NCBI GenBank assembly: GCA_036259475.1
Contig: DATABS010000103.1
Span: 1-17,891 of the forward strand
Direction: 5' to 3'
From: ZC4RG17 sp036259475
GTDB lineage: Bacteria > Actinomycetota > Acidimicrobiia > Spongiisociales > ZC4RG35
DNA length: 17,891 bases
This document shows, piece after piece, positions 13,098 through 17,891 of the stretch. The translations under genes were made by a program, and so were the position numbers. The notes under the pieces were generated by a model. That model saw only the letters and a list, made by a program, of their open reading frames with translations. It did not search any database and had not been told where the DNA came from. How positions within the stretch are numbered: the stretch's first letter is position 1; each line of letters opens with the position of its first letter.

Positions 13098-14563
13098 GCA
13101 ATGACGCCTACACCCCCGGTGCACTGTCGGTGGGGATCGAACCCCACCTATTCGTCATCTTCGGCGGCACAGGGGACCTCGCCCGCAACAAGCTCCTGCC
13201 CGCTCTCCACCAACTTCTTCAGCGCCGTCACTTCGAGGATCAGGTCGAGGTCTTGGCTGTGGCGACTCGCGATCTCACCGACGAGGGTTATCGGGCGATG
13301 GCGGCGGAAGCTCTCGCTTCCCACGGTCAGCAAGACGCTGCAGATTGGGCGGCTGAATGCCTTCACTATCAGTCGATGAAGGACGGTTTCGAGGCTGTGG
13401 CCCGCCGGATCCATGACATCGAGGGCGCCTCCGGGCTGGGAGGCAATCGGGTGTTCTATCTCGCCGTGCCTCCCGGCGTCTTCGACGACACGCTGGAGGG
13501 AATCGGCAAACACGATCTCACTGCCGGCGGAGGGTGGACCCGGGTCGTGGTGGAGAAGCCGTTCGGGACGGATTCGGCGACCAGTCAAGAGCTGAACGGA
13601 TTGCTCCACCGCTGGTTCGCCGAGGATCAGGTCTTCCGCATCGACCACTATCTGGCCAAAGAGACTGTCCAGAACCTGATGGCGTTGCGATTCGCCAACC
13701 CTTTGTTCGAATCGTCCTGGACCCGCGACAGGATCGACTCGGTTCAGATCACCGTCGCGGAAGACATCGGTATCGGGTCGCGTGCCGGCTACTACGACCG
13801 GGCCGGGGCCATCCGGGACATCGTCCAGAACCATGCCCTCCAGATCTTGTCGCTGGTGGCGATGGAACCGCCCGTTCGGGCCGACGCCCAGCACATCCGC
13901 GACGAGAAGGTCAAGGTGCTGCGCTCCACTCACTCCATCGGACCGGGCGATCTGGTGCGGGGCCAGTACACAGCCGGTGACATAGAAGGTGAGGCTGTCG
14001 TCGGCTACCTCGACGAACCGGGAGTGCGAGAAGAGTCCGCCACCGAGACATTCGCCGCCTTACGCCTCAGGATCGACAACTGGAGGTGGCAGGACGTCCC
14101 CTTCTACATCCGCGCCGGCAAACGCCTCGCCACACGAGTCACCCAGGTGTCGGTCGTCTTTCGGGAGCCTCCGGTGTTCCTCTTCTCGGGAGCGGACGGA
14201 TGCGACCTTCACCCCAACGTGTTCGACATCCGTCTCCAACCCTCGGAGGGCTTCTCCCTGTCCTTCGAGATGAAGTTGCCGGGGGAGGAGTATGACCTCC
14301 AGACGCAGCGGCTGCGGTTCAACTACGACGAGGCCTTCGGGGAACTGCCCGACGCCTATGTGACTCTCCTGGCCGATGTCATGATCGGTGATCAGACACT
14401 GTTCGTGCGGGCCGACGAGGTCGACGAGGCGTGGCGCATCGTGTCCCCCGTCTTGGACATGGAGGACACGCCGCACCCGTATTCGAGCGGCACGTGGGGA
14501 CCCACGGCCGCCTTCGAGTTGCTCGCCGAGGGTGGCCGCGGATGGCTGGAGCCGGTTGTCTGA
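13094..14563 (+). CDS. zwf: Glucose-6-phosphate 1-dehydrogenase
   Basis: This 489-aa enzyme oxidises glucose 6-phosphate to 6-phosphogluconolactone, the NADPH-forming entry to the pentose phosphate pathway. The dinucleotide site is IFGGTGDLARNKLLPAL (22-38). The substrate site includes K155 (VVEKPFGTD) and RIDHYLAKETVQNL (182-195), with catalytic H185 by analogy to DHYLGKE in most relatives; here the Gly is Ala188. H247 (DIVQNHALQ) completes the conserved Asp/His pairing. Length is normal. The frame is open upstream to 12830, but that part overlaps pgi; ATG 13094 overlaps the pgi stop by 4 nt. The usual actinobacterial partners opcA and the lactonase gene are not next to it. The whiB7 leader promoter begins 29 bp after its stop. 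Confidence 0.97.
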   Translation: MSNDAYTPGALSVGIEPHLFVIFGGTGDLARNKLLPALHQLLQRRHFEDQVEVLAVATRDLTDEGYRAMAAEALASHGQQDAADWAAECLHYQSMKDGFEAVARRIHDIEGASGLGGNRVFYLAVPPGVFDDTLEGIGKHDLTAGGGWTRVVVEKPFGTDSATSQELNGLLHRWFAEDQVFRIDHYLAKETVQNLMALRFANPLFESSWTRDRIDSVQITVAEDIGIGSRAGYYDRAGAIRDIVQNHALQILSLVAMEPPVRADAQHIRDEKVKVLRSTHSIGPGDLVRGQYTAGDIEGEAVVGYLDEPGVREESATETFAALRLRIDNWRWQDVPFYIRAGKRLATRVTQVSVVFREPPVFLFSGADGCDLHPNVFDIRLQPSEGFSLSFEMKLPGEEYDLQTQRLRFNYDEAFGELPDAYVTLLADVMIGDQTLFVRADEVDEAWRIVSPVLDMEDTPHPYSSGTWGPTAAFELLAEGGRGWLEPVV

Positions 14564-14580
14564 CGATCCGCGGAGATCGC

Positions 14581-14621
14581 TTCTAATTACCTTGACACCG
14601 CCCACCGCTGTCGTTTACCTT
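14581..14621 (+). promoter_or_regulatory. Promoter of the whiB7-like gene, with AT-rich upstream element
   Basis: A perfect -35 box TTGACA (14592-14597) and a -10 box TACCTT (14616-14621) are spaced by 18 bp. Directly before the -35 box is TTCTAATTACC (14581-14591), markedly AT-rich for this genome. WhiB7 proteins bind with the housekeeping sigma factor at AT-rich DNA just upstream of the -35 box through their AT-hook, so positive autoregulation is likely. The transcript should start near 14628, giving a leader of about 220 nt. Confidence 0.75.
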
Positions 14622-14648
14622 TCCGCGATCGCAAGCTACGAGGCACAA

Positions 14649-14762
14649 GTGGAGCGGCAGCGCACCAACCCGATTCTGACGATGCGGGTTTCCGACGCGC
14701 CCTTTTCCGCTCCGGGCGCCGGCGTCCTCCTCGTCGACAACGCCCCCCGGCGGCTCCACTAG
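14649..14762 (+). CDS. Leader ORF (uORF) of the whiB7-like gene
   Basis: This is a 37-codon ORF from GTG 14649 to TAG 14760-14762, with GAGG 5 nt before the GTG. ATG 14682 is an internal in-frame alternative (26 codons) without a good ribosome binding site. Its last codons, GCC CCC CGG CGG CTC CAC TAG, contain the first arm of the attenuator (14746-14754). A ribosome reaching the stop would mask that arm and let the downstream terminator form. A ribosome slowed earlier, for example by an antibiotic, would leave it free. The peptide itself probably has no function. Leader ORFs with this role are known for whiB7/wblC in Mycobacterium and Streptomyces; this one is identified from sequence layout. 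Confidence 0.65.
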   Translation: MERQRTNPILTMRVSDAPFSAPGAGVLLVDNAPRRLH

Positions 14763-14794
14763 GTCCGAGCACCACCGCTGACCTCGCCGCCGGG
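14746..14794 (+). promoter_or_regulatory. Antiterminator hairpin of the whiB7 leader
   Basis: CCCGGCGGC (14746-14754, arm 1) is complementary over 9 nt to GCCGCCGGG (14786-14794, arm 2). Inside the loop AGGTC (14761-14765) pairs with GACCT (14780-14784), giving a second helix of 5 bp. Arm 2 is also the left arm of the terminator, so the two structures exclude each other. Arm 1 is part of a 13-nt exact copy (14743-14755) of the terminator right arm region (14803-14815), which is the hallmark of an attenuator. Confidence 0.75.
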
Positions 14795-14820
14795 CCCTGA
14801 CTCCCCCCGGCGGCTTTTTT
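14786..14820 (+). terminator. Intrinsic terminator (attenuator) before whiB7
   Basis: GCCGCCGGG (14786-14794) pairs with CCCGGCGGC (14806-14814) over 9 G/C-rich base pairs with an 11-nt loop, and T6 follows at once (14815-14820). It lies 29 bp before the whiB7 start and well after the zwf stop and the whiB7 promoter, so it should end most leader transcripts early unless arm 2 is held by the antiterminator. Confidence 0.85.
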
Positions 14821-14849
14821 CGTGGCCGCATCACCCGAAAGGTTTGCGA

Positions 14850-15152
14850 ATGAGAGACATCTATCGATCCGGCCGTTGCAACGACGGCAACAACCATCAT
14901 CTGTTCTTCAGCCAGCGGGCATCCGACCTGGCGTCGGCGCAGGCAATCTGCGCTCGGTGCCCCGTACGAATCCAATGCCTGGAGGTCGCGCTGGAGGAAG
15001 GCCTGGAGTACGGCGTCTGGGGAGGCGTCATCTTCTGGGATGGGCAGGCATTCCACCGCAAACGTGGAAGGGGACGCCCTCGGCGCTCCGACACCCAACT
15101 ACCGGTCGAGGCGGATCGGGACGAGTTGGAGGCTCTGGTCAGGTCGGCGTAG
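14850..15152 (+). CDS. whiB7: WhiB7-like Fe-S transcription factor
   Basis: This 100-aa protein is a Wbl regulator. Four cysteines for a 4Fe-4S cluster are C10, C34, C37 and C43 (C-x23-C-x2-C-x5-C). The family turn GVWGG is at 56-60. It is followed by an IF motif and a basic tail KRGRGRPRR with an AT-hook core (RGRP, about 74-77), the feature that sets WhiB7/WblC apart from other Wbl proteins. WhiB7 binds domain 4 of the primary sigma factor and switches on ribosome-targeted antibiotic resistance genes in mycobacteria and streptomycetes. ATG 14850 has AAAGG 7 nt before it; TTG 14844 in the same frame is less likely. An attenuator precedes it. It is convergent with a sigma factor gene. The regulon of this organism cannot be seen here. 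Confidence 0.93.
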   Translation: MRDIYRSGRCNDGNNHHLFFSQRASDLASAQAICARCPVRIQCLEVALEEGLEYGVWGGVIFWDGQAFHRKRGRGRPRRSDTQLPVEADRDELEALVRSA

Positions 15153-15155
15153 AAG

Positions 15156-15177
15156 CCCGGCTCCGAAGGGAGCCGGG
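15156..15177. terminator. Perfect 9-bp hairpin between whiB7 and the sigma gene
   Basis: CCCGGCTCC (15156-15164) pairs exactly with GGAGCCGGG (15169-15177) across the tetraloop GAAG. It fills the 31-bp gap between two convergent genes. No U-run follows on either strand, so it is a two-way terminator of the tract-less kind or works as a 3' end barrier. Confidence 0.7.
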
Positions 15178-15183
15178 TCCGAC

Positions 15184-16125
15184 TCAGCGGGCGGCCGTCT
15201 GGCTGATGAACTCGAGCGACCCGGGATCGTCCAGATCGCCGACCTGGCGCAGCTTCTCGATCGCCCGTGTCTCGATCTGACGGATGCGTTCGCGTGTCAC
15301 GCTGAACTCCCTGCCCACCTCGTCCAGGGTGGCGGGCTCACTGCCGTTGAGGCCGTAGCGCATCTCGAGGATGCGTCGTTCCCGGTCGTCGAGCCGGTTC
15401 AGGACGATTCCCAGGCTCTCGAGATTGAGTTGGAGCATCACCAGGTCGAACGCCGAGACCGTCTCGGTGTCCTCGATGAAGTCCCCCAGAACGGCAGTGT
15501 CGTCTCCGACCGGTTGGAAGATCGACACCGGCTCGGGGGCGAGGCGCTTGGCATCCCGAACCTTTTTCGCCTCGACGCCCGACTCCTCGGCGATCTCCTC
15601 GTCTGTCGGATTGCGGCCGAGGCGCTTGAACAGGTTCGCCTCCGCCGTCTGGACCGCCGTGATTGTGTCGATCATGTGGACCGGCACCCTGATCGTGCGG
15701 GACTTGTCGGCGATGGCACGGGTGATTGCCTGGCGGATCCACCATGTGGCGTAGGTCGAGAACTTGAAGCCCTTGCGGTATTCGAACTTCTCCACCGCCC
15801 GGATCAGTCCGAGATTTCCCTCCTGGATGAGGTCGAGGAACGACAGGTTCGCCGAGGGGTATCGCTTGGCGATGGAGACGACCAGGCGGAGGTTCGACTG
15901 GATGAACTCACGTCGGGCGCTGTCCCCGGCGGTCACCGCCGCCCGAAGACGCGCCCGCTCCGGAGGATCGACGGCATCTTCGAGCTCCCGGGCCGCCTGA
16001 CGACCCTCTTCCATGACCTTGGCGAGGCGGACCTCGTCTTCGGCCGTGAGCAAGGAATAGTTGCCGATCCCATCGAGATAGCGGCGAATAGCCTCACTGT
16101 CGTTTTCTCGTCGCGTGCTTGCCAT
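15184..16125 (-). CDS. RNA polymerase sigma factor, sigma-70 group 1/2
   Basis: This 313-aa protein directs RNA polymerase to promoters. Region 1.2 lies at about 8-43 (DSEAIRRYLDGIGNYSLLTA). Region 2 spans about 73-143, with the signature DLIQEGNLGLIRAVEKFEY and the -10-melting segment FSTYATWWIRQAITRAI. Region 3 lies at about 147-225. Region 4 spans about 245-295, with the -35-binding helix-turn-helix (ATLDEVGREFSVTRERIRQI). It lacks the long acidic N-terminus of actinobacterial SigA/HrdB, so a group 2 (SigB/Hrd-like) factor is likely, though a short primary sigma is possible. ATG 16125 is preferred: the open frame continues to 16242, but that part is Pro/Ser-rich, unlike the family, and overlaps the next gene. 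The GGGAG before 16125 is unusually close (2 nt). Confidence 0.92.
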   Translation of the reverse strand: MASTRRENDSEAIRRYLDGIGNYSLLTAEDEVRLAKVMEEGRQAARELEDAVDPPERARLRAAVTAGDSARREFIQSNLRLVVSIAKRYPSANLSFLDLIQEGNLGLIRAVEKFEYRKGFKFSTYATWWIRQAITRAIADKSRTIRVPVHMIDTITAVQTAEANLFKRLGRNPTDEEIAEESGVEAKKVRDAKRLAPEPVSIFQPVGDDTAVLGDFIEDTETVSAFDLVMLQLNLESLGIVLNRLDDRERRILEMRYGLNGSEPATLDEVGREFSVTRERIRQIETRAIEKLRQVGDLDDPGSLEFISQTAAR

Positions 16126-16195
16126 GGCTCCCAGAACTTGAATAGTTGGTCGAGGTATCGGCTCCGCAGAGGGAAAAGTAAAGGGGCCGGTCGGC

Positions 16196-17272
16196 TCAAT
16201 CGATGCTTTTGACGACGGCGACCATCGACTTCTCCGGCTCATCGGACAGCTCCTGGTCGACTGCCATGATCACCGCCGCCAGAGGGACGGCCAGGAAGGC
16301 GCCAGGGATTCCGAAGGCGACGCCGCCGATCGCGATTGCGAGGAGCACCACGAGTGGGTGGAGTTGCAAGGTGCGTCCGAAGACAAGTGGAAGGATCACG
16401 TCGCCTTCCAGTTGCTGGACAGCCACCACGATGGCGAACACGATCAATGCGTCGGTCGCACCGCCGTTGACCAGTGCCACCGCCACCGCGAAAAGCCCCG
16501 AGATGAATGCCCCCACCAGGGGAAAGAACGCACCGATGAAGACCAGCACCGCCAGGGGGAATACCAGTGGAACGCCGAGAATCAGCAGGCCGATTGCGAT
16601 GGCGACCGAGTCGACCAGTCCCACGATCGCCAGTCCCTTGACGTATCGGCTCAGGGTGTCCCAGGCCGCCTTGCCGCCTCGACGGAAGCGGTCGGCCTTG
16701 GCTGGTGACATCCGCTCGGCGACTCTTCGGGCGATTCGGTCCCCATCCTTAAGGACGAAAAAGGCAACGATCACGGCGAGGAAGAGCCCGGTGATGATCT
16801 CGAGTACGGCGGCGGCCCCACTGAGCAGCCCGGCGCCCAGCCCCGAAACACGGCTCTGGAGCTGTTCGATCAGCAGGTCGGAGTAGCGCTCGACGTCGGC
16901 AGGAGCCAAACCAAAGGGTCCGTCAGACAGCCATTCGATCAAGCTCTCGTAGGCCGCGGCCAGGTCGGCTCCCAACGGTTCCAGACCGTCGATCAGTTCG
17001 GGGACCACGAGGAGCGTGACGCCCACCAAGGCCATCAGGCCAACAACGATCACCGCCCAGGTGGCGACGATCGGCGGCCAACCCCTCCGCTTCAGGTTCT
17101 GGACCGGGCCCCAGAGCAGCGAGGCGGGGAAGAGCCCTATCACCGCCGAGAGGACGACCACCGACACGTCCTGCAGGACCTGCCAGGAGAAGAACACCGC
17201 CGCACCGACGACCAGAAGTCGCCACGACACCGCGGCGGAGTCTCGCAGCCATCTGGGGACGTGATTGTCCAC
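16196..17272 (-). CDS. AI-2E/PerM family membrane transporter
   Basis: This 358-aa protein belongs to the AI-2E transporter (PerM/TqsA/YdiK) family of polytopic membrane proteins. Members export autoinducer-2, exchange sodium for protons or have no known substrate, so no substrate is claimed. Hydrophobic segments lie at about 17-55, 66-90, 150-172, 213-236, 237-265, 268-285 and 308-340, with a soluble stretch at about 91-145. Typical motifs are VFIGAFFPLVGAFISGL, LEGDVILPLVFGRTLQLHPL and the C-terminal GIPGAFLAVPLAAVIM. The length is usual. GTG 17272 has AGGAAGG 8 nt before it, which fixes the start. It lies 70 bp upstream of the sigma factor on the same strand; co-transcription is possible but not shown. 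Confidence 0.92.
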   Translation of the reverse strand: MDNHVPRWLRDSAAVSWRLLVVGAAVFFSWQVLQDVSVVVLSAVIGLFPASLLWGPVQNLKRRGWPPIVATWAVIVVGLMALVGVTLLVVPELIDGLEPLGADLAAAYESLIEWLSDGPFGLAPADVERYSDLLIEQLQSRVSGLGAGLLSGAAAVLEIITGLFLAVIVAFFVLKDGDRIARRVAERMSPAKADRFRRGGKAAWDTLSRYVKGLAIVGLVDSVAIAIGLLILGVPLVFPLAVLVFIGAFFPLVGAFISGLFAVAVALVNGGATDALIVFAIVVAVQQLEGDVILPLVFGRTLQLHPLVVLLAIAIGGVAFGIPGAFLAVPLAAVIMAVDQELSDEPEKSMVAVVKSID

Positions 17273-17367
17273 CCTCGAAGCCTTCCTATCGGGGAATGGC
17301 CAGTGTACGGACCGGAGTGACGATGGCCCCCGTCCCCGCCGAATGCTGGCCCTTACGGGCGTCGGGG

Positions 17368-17373
17368 TACAAT
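17368..17373 (+). promoter_or_regulatory. Candidate -10 box for tRNA-Val
   Basis: TACAAT lies 10 nt before the tRNA-Val gene, the same hexamer and distance as at the first tRNA (230-235). No clear -35 box is visible at the usual distance. Confidence 0.5.
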
Positions 17374-17383
17374 TCCGCCCTAC

Positions 17384-17457
17384 GGGCGTTTAGCTCAGCT
17401 GGCTAGAGCACTTCCCTTACAAGGAAGGGGTCGGCGGTTCGAGTCCGTCAACGCCCA
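17384..17457 (+). tRNA. tRNA-Val (UAC anticodon)
   Basis: The 74-nt sequence gives a full cloverleaf. The acceptor stem is GGGCGTT/AACGCCC with discriminator A, the D stem GCTC/GAGC, the anticodon stem CTTCC/GGAAG with loop CTTACAA (anticodon TAC), and the T stem GGCGG/CCGTC (one G-U pair) with loop TTCGAGT. CCA is not encoded. UAC reads GUA and, with wobble, other valine codons. Confidence 0.95.
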
Positions 17458-17463
17458 CCGTTT

Positions 17464-17503
17464 TGATTGTCATAGGGGACGACCCCCTCGCACCCCCGCC
17501 GCG
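17464..17503 (+). repeat. tRNA-downstream element, copy 2
   Basis: This is the counterpart of 327-368, again starting 6 nt after a tRNA 3' end. The core folds as AGGGG-ACGAC-CCCCT (17474-17488), a 5-bp stem; the first copy keeps a 4-bp version with changed bases. GACGACCCCC recurs 25 bp further on (17503-17512) and is followed by a small CCCGG-TCT-CCGGG hairpin (17510-17522). The rest of the gap to the STAS gene, apart from its promoter, shows nothing recognisable. Confidence 0.6.
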
Positions 17504-17628
17504 ACGACCCCCGGTCTCCGGGTCCCGTGGCGTTCTGCTGACCGTGCAGATGGGGACCCTGGCACCCCCGTCCGATGTCTGGAGTTCCTCGCTGGCGGGC
17601 AAACCTTTCTGGTCGGCCGGGAGGTGCT

Positions 17629-17655
17629 CTCAAGTGGGTCACCCGTAGAGCCGAA
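17629..17655 (+). promoter_or_regulatory. Candidate FliA/WhiG-type (sigma-28) promoter
   Basis: CTCA (17629-17632), a 17-nt spacer and GCCGAA (17650-17655) match the consensus I recall for FliA-dependent promoters of the motile actinobacterium Actinoplanes missouriensis, CTCA-N15-17-GCCGAA. It is also close to the WhiG type. It lies 20 bp before the start of the STAS gene. The match is seen in the sequence; use by such a sigma factor is inferred. Confidence 0.5.
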
Positions 17656-17675
17656 GTTTTCACAAGACGAGGGGG

Positions 17676-17891
17676 ATGGACTTGGAAAAAAATCGATACC
17701 GCATCGAACAGACTCAAGAGGATGGCGTGCGGCGCCTGGCCTTGTCGGGCGAGCTGGACATGAACGGCGTCTCCGCACTCCTCGAGGCGATCCAAGGCTG
17801 GGAATACCTAGACCAGATCGTCATCGATACCACTGATCTGGAATTCATCGAGTCCGTCGGACTGGCCGCTCTGGTCTCGATTCGGACCGCG
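17676..17891 (+). CDS. STAS-domain protein (anti-sigma factor antagonist), 3' truncated
   Basis: The gene starts at ATG 17676 and runs off the window after 72 codons. The visible part fits a STAS domain of the SpoIIAA/RsbV type: a first strand RLALSGELDMNGVSALLEAI and then a strand-loop-helix IDTTDLEFIESVGLAALVSI. In this family the Ser of the D-S-S/A-G loop is phosphorylated by a partner anti-sigma kinase. Here the loop reads IESVGL, so the Ser is kept while the preceding Asp is Glu. Such proteins free a sigma factor by binding its anti-sigma factor. A purine run (GAGGGGG) abuts the ATG, closer than usual. The FliA/WhiG-like promoter upstream suggests a link to motility or development. The gene's 3' part and its neighbours lie outside the window. 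Confidence 0.8.
   Translation, partial: MDLEKNRYRIEQTQEDGVRRLALSGELDMNGVSALLEAIQGWEYLDQIVIDTTDLEFIESVGLAALVSIRTA

Noticed and set aside
16126..16242. N-terminal extension of the sigma factor
   Set aside because: The 39 extra residues are Pro/Ser-rich and overlap the AI-2E family gene. Region 1.2 starts within ten residues of the chosen ATG at 16125.
17417..17602. Minus-strand ORF ending in a GLEPPTPSL peptide
   Set aside because: It is the same artefact, here antisense to tRNA-Val. The shared peptide-like segment in both ORFs comes from the tRNA-downstream element, not from a protein.
1..17891. CRISPR arrays, insertion sequences or phage genes
   Set aside because: No regularly spaced repeats, transposase or integrase motifs or terminal inverted repeats around an ORF were seen. 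The only dispersed repeat is the tRNA-downstream element.

Overview
The window is about 17.9 kb of high-GC DNA from an actinobacterium (Actinomycetota). The firmest taxonomic evidence is a WhiB-family Fe-S regulator (14850-15152), a family confined to actinobacteria and their phages. GTG/TTG starts, strong G/C bias at third codon positions and tRNA genes without an encoded CCA agree with this. A deep lineage such as Acidimicrobiia is possible, but the sequence alone does not fix the class. No insertion sequence, CRISPR array, rRNA or complete prophage gene was seen.

Layout. 1-1263 is a loosely coding left end: the possible 3' tip of an upstream gene, a tRNA with CAU anticodon (246-320), a stretch of about 340 bp without a convincing gene, a small Cys-containing ORF, and a 5'-truncated M20 metallopeptidase remnant. 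1280-2536 is a membrane-anchored class III adenylate cyclase, convergent with an AzgA-type purine permease (2554-3930, minus). 4095-6272 holds a divergent NAD-salvage pair, nicotinamidase (pncA) and nicotinate phosphoribosyltransferase (pncB), closed by a perfect 15-bp inverted repeat. 6320-9727 is an envelope-stress module: a small membrane protein and a PspC/LiaF-like protein (minus) face a PspC-domain histidine kinase and a NarL/LuxR-type response regulator (plus). 9757-11457 (minus) is a second LiaF-like membrane protein followed by a metal-dependent amidohydrolase. 11490-14563 is a translationally coupled pgi-zwf pair feeding glucose 6-phosphate metabolism and NADPH supply.

The most striking stretch is 14581-15152: a whiB7-type gene with a C-terminal AT-hook, preceded by a consensus promoter with an AT-rich upstream element, a 37-codon leader ORF, and three RNA arms that can form either a terminator with a U6 tract or a competing antiterminator. 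This is a complete candidate ribosome-controlled attenuator for an antibiotic-inducible regulator. A primary-like sigma factor (15184-16125) and an AI-2E/PerM family membrane protein (16196-17272) follow on the minus strand.

The right end holds a tRNA-Val(UAC) gene, a copy of the same short element that follows the first tRNA at the same 6-nt spacing, and a FliA/WhiG-like promoter in front of a STAS-domain gene cut off by the window edge.
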